A DNA stretch of 64,000 bases, taken from Lichenostomus cassidix. Lineage: Eukaryota; Chordata; Aves; Passeriformes; Meliphagidae. The notes under the pieces are model-generated. The model saw only the letters and a program-made list of their open reading frames with translations. It was not told the DNA's origin and did not search any database. Position numbers and translations under genes: made by a program. How positions within the stretch are numbered: position 1 is the stretch's first letter; the number at the start of each line of letters is the position of its first letter. This document shows, in pieces, positions 40,061 through 52,376 of this stretch. Where the stretch lies: the NCBI GenBank assembly GCA_008360975.2, contig CM039182.1:101153443-101217442 (forward strand), given 5' to 3'.

Positions 40061-42615
40061 AGAGCAGTTTTCCTCACTCATATGTTTCTGGCCTCTTAAG
40101 AGTCTGGAAGAATCTCAGTGTTCAATGTCTCAAGTTCAGTGGGGATGCACCTCTCTGCCTAAGCAGCACACTCAGCGGTAATTAGATGGATTACCAAAGA
40201 AACCTGGCTTTTTACATCTATAGAATCGGAGGTCCAGTGCTCTGTGAACTGACTCAACTTTATTTTTGTTGTAAACAGAAATCAGATGTACACATGCTCA
40301 GCATGAGAGATCCCTGGACTGAGGGGCAGCATTACTTATATACAGCTCTGCACCAACCTTGAACCCTGATGAGAATTTTTTTTTCTCCAGAGTCAGGATA
40401 TTTCTTCATCATGATCTGCCCTGATTTCAGGTCTCAAACTTGATGCATAGTCTACAGACCGGGCTATAAAGTTGTAACGGAACTTTACAGCAAAAAGTAG
40501 TGCGAGAAAAGCCAGAACTCAGCACCAGCTTTTCTTCCTGGGAACTTTTAGGAGGTTGGACTGAATTCTGCATATGACTCTACATTTGCAAAACAAACAG
40601 GTTTGCAAAGCCAAAATGCTTCCCAAGCACTGAAAAAAACTGGAAGCAACTGAGTGCTGTCATTGTTTATTTTCCTTTGAAGTGAGTTAAAATTAATATA
40701 CCATTCTTTCTAAAAACCTTTGATACTACTTTTTCCATAATTAAAAACAAAACCAAACTACTAAAAGGTTTAAAAAACTAAAGTATCTCTGTGTTTCTAC
40801 ATCATTCCTGGATGTTTCATGCTTCATAGATACTTTAATAGAATTGTGCAGTTTTGTGTTTCTAAAGCTGGCCAAAGCTGCTGGGCAAGATAGCACACAG
40901 TCTAACAGTCTCAAACAAAAGAGTGAGCCTTAAAATATTAAAACCAAGGAGCATGCCTGTCTGTTCATCCATTTCCATCTTTCCATACCCTTTAAAACTA
41001 CTGGAAAATTTCATCCAAATAACTAGTATGAAATTTGAACTAATTTGACACAGTACTGCCAGAATTTAATTACAAAAGATGAGAGAGCCAAACTAGGGCC
41101 CCCATTCAGGAGGCTCAGAGCAGACAAGGAGAAGTCTAACATCAAACACTCCATTTGACAACAGATTTGTGGTTAATTGGGTGCTGCCACCTGCCATGCA
41201 GGTCTGTTGTAAGGGAAAATGGGATTACCTTCACAAGGAGGTGGTATTTAACTGACAAATCTTTCAGAAATTGGGCCTCTGTTGTCTATGGGACATCTTA
41301 TTTTCCTGACTCCTAAAACAAAAGGAGTTTTTAGACTTGGCTCAGAAGTTCATGCAACTATTTTTTAGACAGTACGGTATAACTGTATGTGAAAACTGGA
41401 ACATCTGATGTAAAAATTGGCTTCAGAACAGAGGAGAAAATGCTCAGCATAAAGTTGGTAAGGTTAAATTTCAAGGCACCCATGGAAGTTCACTGAAAAG
41501 GCACAGAATGCCTTTTCCTGTTATTTCTAATTGCTTTTAATAACAGAGTACAAATTCATTCATTTAAATCTGCAGTAATAATATACTTCTGAGAGATCCA
41601 AAGCATCTAAGAAAAAGCTTACATTTAATTTGTTCAGAACAGAGTAACACTAAGGAATGCCCTAACAGTATTTTTATAAGTATTTTTAAGTATTTATAAT
41701 TTACCACTTCTATTAAAGGTGCCCACATAGCAGTTTTTTATTTATAACCAGTACACTCCCAGCTTGCTGAGTTTTTCTCACTCCATAACAAGAAAAGATT
41801 CCTTAATTGAAATTGGGTATAATAATTGTTTGAGTGTGTGTTTTTGAGCTTATCCTTGTAACTAATAAGAGACTGCAACAAATCTGGAGATGAAGATATG
41901 TCTTAGGAGAAATCATATTATCTACTTTTCCTTAAGGGTCATTACGTTTTCGTCACATTCCCTCCACCTGGCAGATACGAAATTAATAATCTTGCCCCTC
42001 ACGTTTGCTCTAAGTTAGTGAAGGTTCATTTGTCTCAAAGAGCAGGTTAATTTCTTCCTCTGCAAATGTTTTCAAATGGGAATCTATTAAAGTGAAGAAC
42101 TAAGTCTCCATTTATATTACTGCTTTTCACATGACCAAAGACATGGCAGTTCTTTTTATATACACTCTCTTTCCACCCCTATATTAACCCAGCTGTAAAT
42201 GTTAGGAAAGAGTCCCGAATGCTTCCCCTTATTCTAATGTGGAGAGTCTCAAAACAAACTGATGTAACAGCCAGGTTTCATATTCTGTGTCCTTATCAAC
42301 ACTGGTGTCTATATTCGTTTTATACTTCAGCACATGTGTCAGAGGGAGAGCCAACAGACCTAGGTATTTGCAGGAGTTTTCCTGTCCTCTTTTCTTCCCT
42401 TCCCTTTGTATGGTGGGGAGTGAAGATGTTCTGTTTCTTAAGTTAGATCTCTGTGTACTGTAATTAAACAAAAAAAATGTATTTAGGGACCGATGGAGAC
42501 ACAGAAGTGCAGGAATTAGTACTTTCTATGTAACAGGAGGTCTCTTGGTTGCTGGTATCAGGAAAAACATACTCTAATAATGTTTATTTTCTAAAAGAAA
42601 ATTATTATTTCTTCC

Positions 42616-42850
42616 TATCACTGGCAACCACAAATCTCAAGAAGCATCCAGAATGATGAAATGGAACTCTGCTGACTGCTCCTGATCATGTTTTTCTCCC
42701 TTGTGTGCCTGGGAATGACTTCCAAGATTAGTTGTTCCATCATCTTCCCAGAGATTATGGTGAGGCTGCCCAGCCTGTAGTTTTCTGGGTCTTCCTTTCT
42801 GTCATTCTTGAACATGGGAGAAGCATTTGTTGCAGTTGCATTCACTGGGG
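42616..42850 (-). mobile_element. CR1-like LINE fragment, N-terminal RT region only (copy E)
   Basis: The minus-strand translation contains ASPMFKNDRKEDPENYR, then GSLTIISGKMMEQLILEVI. This matches the CR1/L2-type reverse transcriptase segment that normally reads P-x-F-K-K-G, then D-P-x-N-Y-R-P-x-S-L-T, then G-K-x-M-E-Q. Only about 230 bp is recognisable, and neither the catalytic Asp motif nor the 3' end is adjacent. A T run at about 42861-42873 follows on the plus strand. It is an orphan internal piece, probably an old insertion broken by deletion. Confidence 0.85.
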
Positions 42851-45479
42851 TTTTCTGCCCTTTTTTTTTTTTTAATTCAGAAAACTAAACCACTCCCAGA
42901 GGAAATTCTAGACTGTGAGACAAGGAGGAAGAGAACTGGATTTAAGGAGATTTTTCTATAGGAGGAATTTGGATTATCTGGGCTTTTCTTGACCCAAGAT
43001 TCCCGATAACACAATGGGAGGCTGTTCTGTAACATGGCATCAGAGAAGTCATCTCAGTAAGTAACACCTCGGGCACTTGTTTCTAGACAAGTGGATGCCA
43101 AAAAAGAACTTCATATACTAATCAATGCTGAACATCGTTTGTGTTTTCTGAAGGGCCCTTTCCAAGAAGATGCATTTCCCCATCAGAAGTAAGTGACCAG
43201 CAATGCAGACACATGGACATATATCTCACTATGCAATAGCTTCTTGGAGTTCTATTAAAATCTTTACGTTTTCCTCCTGCACATCTGAAAGTTGCAATAC
43301 ACCCACTACGGTGCAGAAAATCCAAAACTAACTTTTACCCTTAGGAGAAAGTGACCTTATATGCCAATGGTTTGTCAATCAGAAAGGCATTAGAATAAAG
43401 GACAATACAGTAGAACCTTACTTTCAAAATAAAACCATAAATAAAATATAAGTTCATGGTGAACTTCTAGTTCTGATAAATCAATGCAATTTCCAACTAA
43501 AGTCTATTACAGTTTCAGGTTAGGAATGGTGACTTTAGAAATATCACAGAACTTTTCCATGGAAAATAAAATGGTGCAGTATCTGCAACCCTTCTCCTCA
43601 GGGTTCAGGTGTCTGCGACCTGAGGTCTAGCTCTAATACAACACAGCTGCAAAACCCTGGTTCAAACTTCTGAAGAAAATTGCCAAGTTCTGAGAAAGAG
43701 CTGTGGAAAAAAACTTGCAGTGTGGCTTCAAGTTGACATTTTCTTATGATCACAAAACTAAGCCATGTTAAGACTTTGTTATATGCCTGAAAAAACCCTG
43801 AACATCTTCACAGACGGTCCCTTAAGGTATAGCAACGAGAAGGGATAACTTAATTCCCAGAGACACTAAAATCCTTCCTCTTTTTTTGAGACAAAAAGTC
43901 AAAAGATCAAGTCTTGAAGGACAGAGAAAAGCAGCTGCCATTTCAACCTAGAGAAGTTCTTAGGAAGGAACTCACCTTTACTAATATCATTATAGAATGG
44001 GAAAGGGCATGGAAATTAGCAGTAAGCACTGACAAGACAGGCTAGGGCGTGAACACTGACAAAGGCAGAGACTAACTGCAGAATTAATAACAGAAGAAGA
44101 TGGGAGGGTGGAAAACAGGGAAAATCAACTGCAAAACTGACTTTCTATTCAGTGTTGTACAACAGGGGATGCAGACTGTCCACCTTGTAGGACCTGGACA
44201 GTGCTCCATGTCACGGGGCAGGAACAAAATGGTAGCACGGAGTACTACCCAGCATACCTGAGCACAATGAATTTACTTGCAGGGTTCAAGACAGTTCCTG
44301 GCCTGTACCATCTGCCCAGAGATCCTTCTGCCTGGTGCAACCTGATGCAGATCTTAATTGCTCACAGGGAAGAGGATACTAATTCCATTAGTGTATTCTG
44401 GCACATGTAGATTTTTTTCACAATGCCAGTGGATGCCAACAACAGAACTAGTGAAATAATTTTGACACCTTGGAAGATTAACCAGCTGAAGCAAAGGAGT
44501 GAGCAAACCTAGAAAATAAAGATTATTCTTTTTCAAGAGTGGGGATTTAAAGAGTTCCTCTGGTCTGTTTTTCCAGATTGTAACAAGCCTTCTAGGAGTA
44601 CCAGATATTTTACAACAAACCTGCAGCAGTATTTCAAGAGCTTAGCTGTACTGGGAGTAACAGCTTTCCTCCTGACAAGCTCAGGTGATGTGGTAGAAGA
44701 GACAGCAAAATCAAGTATGTTAATTAAAGCAGTCCTGTTACATCATTGTTTGAAAATTATTGGTTAAATTGACAGTGATTGTTTTTGCAAATACTCCAGG
44801 GCAGTAATTGTGTCTTAGCACAAAGAAGTAGAGATCTGAATGTTAAAAAAACTCTACAGTTTGGAGATAAGTCATCAGAAGGTTCTTTCATGACAGTCTT
44901 TTTATTTATTTTTTATTTTCTTTAATTCCAATAGAGTTTTCTAGCTCAGTAAAGGAAAATATGCTAATTTTCAGAAATTATGCCAAATGTCACAGTGAAA
45001 AAAAATTATGAGAAAAATAAAACAGTTTTCCCTAGGGGGCCTTAGCAACCCCCCTCCTTAGCAGGAGGGAGGATTTTATTTTATCTTTTCTTCCTAAGGT
45101 AGCTGTCTTTAAGATGTATCTGCTCACCAGCAGATTCAAGGAACAACATAAATTAGAAATAAAGTCTCCTAACAGAGGGGCCATAGCAAAAAACAAAAAA
45201 AAAAAAATTGCAGGAGCTATTTAGCAGTTCTGCATTATTCAGGTGTGTTTAAACTGGGACACTGTCTCACCATCAGAGAGCAGGGACACAGACCAATCAA
45301 GACTTGTATCATGCAATGCATGTCAAAAACAAAGCATGCTGGAAAGCACTGAAATAAATAATTCTACCCACAGAAATATTGATATGGATAAGAAGAAACT
45401 ACAAAACACAGTCTAGCTTATTAATCCTTCAACGTATCTAGTTTAGTTTTACTATGGGCAGCTCTACTGGGTTTGGGTC
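42851..45479. other. Intronic sequence with no recognised feature
   Basis: AT-rich unique intron. A small GC-rich hairpin lies at 45052-45069, with CCCTCCT pairing to AGGAGGG over a 4-nt loop. No exon or transposon was recognised. Confidence 0.6.
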
Positions 45480-45645
45480 AGATTGGGTCTCGTCAGAAAC
45501 AGTAGTGATAGGACAAGAGGGAACAGCTTCAAACTGGAAGTAGGTTTTAGATCAGATATTAGAAAGAAATTCTTTATTGTGGGGGTGGTGAGGCACTGGA
45601 ACAGGCTGCCCAGAGAAGCTGTGGATGCCCCATCCCTGGCATTCT
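45480..45645 (+). mobile_element. CR1 LINE 3' UTR fragment (copy F)
   Basis: This short plus-strand CR1 piece is recognised from phrases common to CR1 3' regions, for example GGACAAGAGGGAACAGCTTC, then TTAGATCAGATATTAGAAAG and GGCACTGGAACAGGCTGCCC. The CATCCCTGGC block marks its last recognisable part. The usual downstream 3' terminal repeats are missing. Wording differs from copies C and D, suggesting a different CR1 subfamily. Boundaries are approximate. Confidence 0.88.
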
Positions 45646-46747
45646 GCCTTCTACGTTCACAACACTATATGAGACAGTTGTGGGAAGAGGTAGCTTTGAG
45701 CACAGGAACAGGTGATTCAAATCCCAGACAACATGGGGAAGCCTCTTTTTCACACCTTAACATGAGAAAAACCCTTTTTTTCTAAGTCTGATTCAAATGT
45801 GACTCACCATAGCCAAAATCCACTAATCTCCTCTTTTTCACACTGAACGCCACATTCTAGGTTAAATCTAATCCATCCCTGAATGTATTTCTTTGGCTTT
45901 TCTGAGAATTACACTGAAAGAGCACTTACATTTACATTATATTTCATCAAAAGGAAACAAAGCACTTTCTAAAGCAGCAACAGCTCCAGTGAGTGTGATG
46001 CAACCAAGTCTGGAGAAATTTTTTTCTTTGCATTCTAATTATAGATGCTTTTATTTAGTAAAGTTACAGATAAGACTTGTCTATTACAAACCTCTGAAAT
46101 CTCATTTTGCTAAAATGAAAACATATTTCAAATGCTTTGGAGAACTATTAAGATTATTGAATGCCTAGCATACTGCTTCAAGTCTCCAAGTGGTTCACTA
46201 TCTTCCTCTAGGGAACAGGCAAGCAGCATGCAATTATCACAGTAATTAAAAAGGTGCAATGATTCTTCTCTTAAAGACTCCTGTTTTATTAATTCTATGG
46301 TATGCTTTGGAGACTGGCATTATTTTACTCCTACCCAGCTTAATTATACCGTCATTAGTTTATCAGCATCTCTTTTTAAACCCTTGGGCCAGTTATTAGC
46401 ATGTCACTTGCTAACAGTTAACCAATAACCACTACACCTTCAAAGCAGGGTCTTCTGCTATAAAAAAGCCAATTTGTAGAGACAGATTTAATATCATCAT
46501 TCAATTTACATTTTTCAGTCACTTAACTTTCTGCTTTTAATTTAAGAAGGTTACTGTTTAGCTTAATGAAAACACAAATAATTCTGATGTATTACAAGAC
46601 GTTACGAGGTAATAAAATACTTCCAATACACAGTGGTTTATGAAACTGAATGCATGTTTTTAATACTCAACAGTATGTACTACTGAGAAAACTGGAAAGC
46701 ATATGATATTCTTAAACAGAACTAAAATTCTGGATATCACTCTCTAC
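45646..46747. other. Intronic sequence with no recognised repeat
   Basis: Unique intron. The part from about 46200 to 46620 has ATTA-type homeodomain-like cores in moderately complex sequence and could be a conserved non-coding element, but that cannot be shown from one sequence. Confidence 0.45.
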
Positions 46748-47306
46748 TAAGTCTGGCTGAGGTGGAGTTAATTTCCTTCATAGTACCCTGCATGGTGCTG
46801 CATTTTGGATTTGTGACTAATCCAATGTTGGTAACACACCAGTGTTTTAGATGTGCTTTCCCAGCCTCAAGGCTTTCTTTTTCCCACTCCACTCCTCCAG
46901 CAAATACACCAGAGGTGGACAAGAAGCAGGTAGGGGACACAGTGGGGACTGCTGCCTCCACCTGGACAAAGAGATGTTCCATATCATACAACATCACAGC
47001 TGGAAATCAAAGCTCAAGGAAAGGAGGAAGCAGGGATGTTAATTGTTACGGTGTTTGTCAAGTAACCAGTGTGTATGCCAAAGCACTGCTTCCCAGGAAG
47101 TAGATAAAGATCTGCCAGCCCATGAGAAACAGTAATTTCCTATCTCCTTTCTCTTCCAAGTGCAGTTTTGCTTCACCTGTTAAACCGTCTTCATCTCAAT
47201 CCATGAGTGTTTTTGCCTTCCTTCTATTTTCTCCCTGTCCCGTGGCAGAGGTGACTGAGTGAGTGGCTGTGTGGGTGTTTGGCTGCTGCCTGGTGTCAAC
47301 TCACCC
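46748..47306 (+). mobile_element. Solo LTR of an avian endogenous retrovirus
   Basis: This is a degenerate LTR of about 560 bp. It is recognised by landmarks shared by an LTR family widespread in birds: the GGCTGAGGTGGAGTTAATTT start, GGTGCTGCATTTTGGATTTG, a central GGACAAAGAGATGTTCCATA block, and the late GTTAAACCGTCTTCATCTCA block holding a mutated polyadenylation signal (GTTAAA at 47179-47184). GTGAGTGGCTGTGTGG lies close to the 3' end. No gag, pol or env sequence, primer-binding site or second LTR adjoins it, so it is probably a solo LTR left by recombination. No clean target-site duplication was seen. Assignment to an ERVL-like group is from memory and tentative. Confidence 0.78.
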
Positions 47307-48657
47307 CACCCTGCAACCCTTCAGGACAGAAAGGCTCACTTACGCAGCACCCAGTATTGCGTTAACTGATCATATAAGCAGATGAAACAACTATGAGAAA
47401 AACTGGTTTGATTTTAAAATTAAATGAAGTCCTTGTGTATTAAAGACATACTTACCTTGTCTAGACAGATATTTACATTGTTATGAAGGGCACAGTGACC
47501 CAGAAATCCTCCTGAAAGGAACTGTATTTCATTTTTATGCTTCACTTTTGACTAAACTGAGGTTATCTCAAATACTAAATACTCAACTATTATTATAACT
47601 TAGCTGTACTGCTTTTGAGTACTTTTCATTAAATCCTCCTTTCCAGTAATGATGGGAAGAAAAATACCAAAAATAACATCAAAGAATTATGCACACGTAT
47701 AAGTTTGCATCTTCAAAAAATAATAGTGGGATTTTGACAGCAACGCTATTTCATTTTGCGTTTGACATCACACCAATCCAATCCAATCCAACTGAAATGA
47801 CATTTACTCACTGACAGGTGGCCAGGTGACTTTACAAGAAGTATATGCAATGGAAATAAATAATTATTTCTGTTGAAGTATGTAATTTTTCCTGTTAAAA
47901 AGGCAAGTAAGACCAAGTCATTCTTTAAAAGACTAGGAACAATAAGCTGATACCATTTGTTACTCCCATTTTCTCTAGCTACACTCCAGCCTATCTTCCA
48001 CCAGCTTTACAGTAGCAGAAAGATGACCCAAAACATTGGGGAAAAATCCTAATGACCAAAGAAAATCCAGGTCACAGTAGCCTCTATTATTTTCTGAGTA
48101 GCTAAATCCCAAACTACTGTCACTGCCAGTCTTCATGAAAATTATAGTACAACTGCTTTTGTATTATAATAGGTGTACTTTGTGTGTTATTACAATCTGA
48201 GGTCAGCATTATTAATTATAACATCCAATACAGGAGCCAAGATTACTACAACACACCAGAAATTGCACTCTCTCATTTAAAGACATGCTGTAAATCACAT
48301 AAGAAAGAAGTACTTTGCTAAACCTCATCTGCTAATTGAGACTCAACAGTGGATGTTTTTTCTGTTACACAGGATCTCTTTCTACTTTATCTACAAGTTT
48401 GATATACATGACATTGAAAAAAAGAGCATGAACAGTCATCATTTCATCTACAATCTACAATGGCACTGAAGATTGCTTTCAAGGTCACTGTAGCTGCAAA
48501 ATGCTAATAGGTTATACTTAAAACCATTCAGTCCTAATTCCTGCAGCCTGCTGGTTTAAGACAGACAGTAAAAAATGCTAGTGAATTAATTTATGTAACT
48601 TATGTCTTCAGCCCTAGAAAGATGCTTACAACTTTCCTACCACCTTTGAGTACTCAC
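47307..48657. other. Intronic sequence next to the FN3 exon
   Basis: AT-rich unique intron between the LTR and the FN3-1 exon, with three tandem CCAAT units at 47773-47787. Nothing else was recognised. Confidence 0.6.
47773..47790. repeat. Three tandem CCAAT pentamers
   Basis: CCAAT is repeated three times and followed by CCA. It is a short simple repeat. Confidence 0.9.
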
Positions 48658-48951
48658 CAGCACATTTTGTTCTTGTTTTGAGAGCTGGGCCAGGAGATCC
48701 TGTTCCTCCTTCACCAGGTCTTGTAAGTAATACACTGATTTCATATTCTGTATCAGGATCCAGGTGCCCAATCTTATAGCTCGTGGAGTCCACGGGTTGT
48801 ATGTCATACCAGCTTCCACTTGAAGTTCGATACTCAACTTCTCTTTGGATGATGGGTCCATCCCCATTGATGGAATTGGCATTCAGCTGTATCCAGAGGT
48901 AAGTTGCACCGACTGAGGACAGCTGAGGTGGAGCAATGGGAACTGGTGGCT
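48658..48951 (-). CDS. PTPRM: PTPRM exon encoding the first fibronectin type III domain
   Basis: This 294-nt exon completes the split Glu codon left by the Ig exon and then encodes a whole FN3 module, from [11 protein letters not shown] to TRTKCA, ending on the first base of the next codon (phase 1 to phase 1). FN3 landmarks are visible: the Trp in YLWIQL (residue 20), the Tyr in [10 protein letters not shown] (residue 70) and the C-terminal [14 protein letters not shown] segment. The acceptor is TTTCAG just above 48951; the donor is a strong GTGAGT at 48652-48657. In RPTP type IIB receptors this domain sits after the Ig domain in the extracellular stalk and supports homophilic adhesion. About 90 of 98 residues agree with human PTPRM as I recall it, more than the Ig exon. 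Because the exon is a multiple of three with symmetric phases, skipping it would keep the frame and remove exactly one FN3 module. The next FN3 exon was not found downstream. Confidence 0.96.
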
Positions 48952-51900
48952 CTGAAACACAGTAAGTTACAAGAAGCTGAGATTACACTTGTATTTTTTC
49001 TGCTTCTAAAACATTCAAATAAGCAATGGGTTTTGTACTGCATTAGATTTGAAGACCACATAAAAATATGGATATGAAGAAATCACCACTACACAATGAC
49101 TTATTTTCACTAAACTGCAATATTCAGATTCTTTTGCTTATGCACTTCAAGATTTTAACCTGAAGTTTTGGTTTACACCACATAACTTCAAACCAGGTGC
49201 AAATGGAGCTCTACTCACTAGACATTTCATGGCAACTTCCAATTTAAAAAGAAAGATAATCTCAGGTTTTCTCATACAAATACAGTTCTTACTAGGTATT
49301 AGTATTAATCCAACGCAAAACTGATGTTTTCAAGCTAAAATTAAAGTTATAGCCTACCCTTATACATAATCAGATGAGGAATTTCTGGACGAAAACAAAA
49401 TGAATTTTTAATTAATTATTTTTTATGTACTTAACTACTCAGCCTTCATGTTTTCTGTTTAAGCAGAATAAGGACAGTAATTTTTCAAGTCCTATACTTC
49501 GGTTAAAATTAAAGAACTTCTAAATGAAAATTGGAAGATTTCTTGAGTTTTAACTAGGAATCTGTTTCTACTTCATGTAATGGCTGTTTTCACTAACCAC
49601 CACATAGAAACAGCACTTTGTATCACAGAGCAAGCATGCATGTGATATCCTGATAGTTTGGATTCTAAAGATTTCAAAAGTGACCAAAATTTTAAACCCA
49701 CTTTTATTTACTATGTGATGGGCATCTTATTTTAAATTAGACTGCAGAAATAATTTGCAGACATAATCTCTTTTTAAAGGTAAGTAACAAATTATTTTTT
49801 CCTTATTTGTTAAATTGCTCTGCTGTTTCATCACATCTGCAAAAAATTCACTTTCCCATTGGTTAAATATATTCAATAGAATGAAATCGAGTCACTGTAA
49901 TAGGGCACTGTTTGATCCAATATTCTCAACATATCTATCAGCAAACACTGCCACCTTCTTAAGGCTACACAGAATATGTAATGAACTCAGGACATCTGTC
50001 TTCCCTAAGCTTTAGATTCAGATTTATCTTGTTCTGCTAACCATTTCCCTCTGTGTTGAGATACAGGTAGTCAAACAGACAAGAAGCTGAATTTATATAT
50101 TTCATCATTTTGTCATGGTCTTCAAAGTCACAGTTAAAGCAAAGAACATAAAAGAATGAAGGAAAAGGGAGATCTCTGGAAAGCATTCAGTATTTCCTGA
50201 GAAATAGCAGAAATGCTATTTTAACAAACATGTAATTATCCTACAGTATGCTACCTTTTTTCATTTACGGAAAGAGTAACTCAGAGCACTAAGTACATTG
50301 AAGATTAGCTATGGCTCAGATTAGATGTTTCTAATTAGCAATGTACACTTGTATGCAAGCTTCGATCTGCGCAATCTGTTAGCAATTGCTGAAATACAAC
50401 ACTACAAACCAACAAACACAGGCATCATCACTGGGTGTTTTCATCTTAACAAAACTAAGTGATTACTGTCATGAAGAACACAATACAAAGGGCAACAAAC
50501 CAGAACATCTCCAAAGATATCTGTTAATTACTGCTAATTGGAATGGAGATAAAAATAGCTTAATATATTGTGGTAGATTACAGGATATAAGGAATATTTA
50601 GATTTTCAAATCAGCATTGAAAGCATTGTTTTATATCAATAGCAATACATGGTAAACTGATGTCTGCTGAATTAGGAACATACTGCAGTTTTATTGAAGC
50701 TATTCTTCCCAAAGTATATAAACTATAGCTTCATACAGTGAAAGTATGTCTGGAAACAGTTCTGACTTGACTCAAAATGATTTAGCATCAATTTAAATCA
50801 TTAGGCTGTTTTGTGAACCAAGACATGAAATGGAACTTTCATAGAGCATCCTAAGGCATTTACTTAGCCATGCTGAAAGAACAGTTAATTACTTTCAAGT
50901 TTGAAATGCTACTAAAGGCTGTTGAAGTGCCACTCAAAATGCAAACTCAGGAGCTGGGTCACTAAGGTTAGTGGTTACACCAATTCATTCCAAATATTAC
51001 AAGTACTTGAAACAGACAGTATTTTATTGTCTTTTTATACCTCAGGGCATGTTTTTCATTTCTCTGGGACCACAATGAAAAAGGTTAATTCAAGTTGCAT
51101 TATTTCAGCAAAGCCTGCATATACTGCAGTTTCAAAGCACTAACACAGTTTAATTCTAAAAGTTGTCTTCTTCCCAGAGATTGAGACTACCTAAAGTCAA
51201 CCTTTCATTACAAATATGATGATCATATTAAATGAATGGTCAAAAATGAGACTCAGTTAAGCAGACTCTCTAATACAAACACTATGTATGCAAATATAAT
51301 GAACTGTTTTCACGACTGAAGTATGAAATGTATTCTCCTGTCTTATTAATTTATTCTTTCTTTAGACTGAATGATTTAATTTTTTTAGGATGCTGAGGAG
51401 TTTGAATCACTTAGGTAAGTACCACACTGCAGCACTACTGTCTTTCACTAAAAGCAGTTTTACTGGCAGTCACTAAGACGGTCTCAATTAAATACCATGC
51501 AAATTAATACCTTTATGAAATTGATACAATAGATTTGAAATTTTAGAGCTGTGTGTGTTCAAGGATGGATTTTCAACTGACAGCAGAAACAAGTTCGTAG
51601 CAGCAGCTATTTAGTACAATGGCAGCCTAAAGAGGAGTTCTTCATTGCAGATCTCCCCAAAGCACATAGCCAAAGCTATTCAGTACTGTGAAACCCTTTT
51701 AAATGTAGGTTTTTAAAATAGAATATTAACTGAAAAAAAGAAGGTAAGTTGATCCATATTTCAAATTTTATGCTTTTTAGACTTCAGACAGACATGTGAC
51801 CTCTTCTTGAATTCCCTGACAAAGGACAATGGGCACAACCCCTTAGGGAAAGAAAATAGTGGCTACCTTACAAAGCCAGAGGTATGCAAGTGACAGAAAG

Positions 51901-52376
51901 CTTTAGGTAAGTGCTCTCAAGTCACCCTATACAAACGGATCATTTATACTACATATGAGAAAAAGACAGACTTTATGATAAGGAGCAGCTGTTCTCTTAC
52001 ACAGGGGATAAAAACAAATGTAGCCATACATGACTGTAAACTATTTTTACACACTTCTTTATTAACTGGAAACACACTTCAAACAGCAACCCCTTCATTT
52101 AAACTTAAATTATACAGATTTTCCAAACATTTTCTACAACATCTTAACATCTTTTGCTTTGTAGTTCTTTTAAAATTTTAATTGGGAGGGGAAAGGCATC
52201 ACACAGATGCCAGTGGAGATAATGTAAATCTCTAAGATTTAAGTGAGTTAAGGAAGACAAAACCAGACATTTCTTCTCTGTGGCTCAGAACCACTATCTT
52301 GAAAAACGACAAAAAATAGTTCCTAATTTTTTGCAAATGCATGTATATGTATATGTTTATCTTCCACTCTTTGTCA

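Larger units (their letters stand above)
34499..42615. other. Intronic sequence, mostly featureless
   Basis: AT-rich unique intron with a 17-bp tandem duplication at 36155-36188, purine-rich A/G runs near 37166-37195, a T run near 39151-39162, and an A/C-rich run at 40009-40060. No exon or transposon was recognised. Confidence 0.6.
1..48657 (-). other. PTPRM: PTPRM intron downstream of the FN3-1 exon (partial)
   Basis: This is the 5' part of a very long intron following the FN3-1 exon, at least 48.6 kb within the window. I searched for the next expected exon (second FN3 domain, entered in phase 1) and found no matching open frame on the minus strand. The intron holds six CR1 fragments, one solo LTR and several simple repeats listed separately. 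Very long introns in the 5' half are known for type IIB RPTP genes. A short or poorly conserved alternative exon cannot be excluded by eye. Confidence 0.8.

Noticed and set aside
45052..45069. GC-rich hairpin, considered as a terminator or microRNA precursor
   Set aside because: A 7-bp stem with a 4-nt loop is too short for a microRNA precursor, and such terminators are not relevant in a nuclear intron.
46762..47103. 113-codon plus-strand open frame
   Set aside because: It lies within the LTR; LTRs of this type do not encode a protein here and the frame has no domain.
1..48657. Search for the PTPRM FN3-2 exon downstream of the FN3-1 exon
   Set aside because: No minus-strand frame with FN3-2-like sequence and flanking splice sites was found; it probably lies beyond the window.
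48637..48882. 81-codon minus-strand open frame over the FN3 exon
   Set aside because: It is a shifted-frame shadow that runs through the splice donor; the true frame encodes the FN3 domain.
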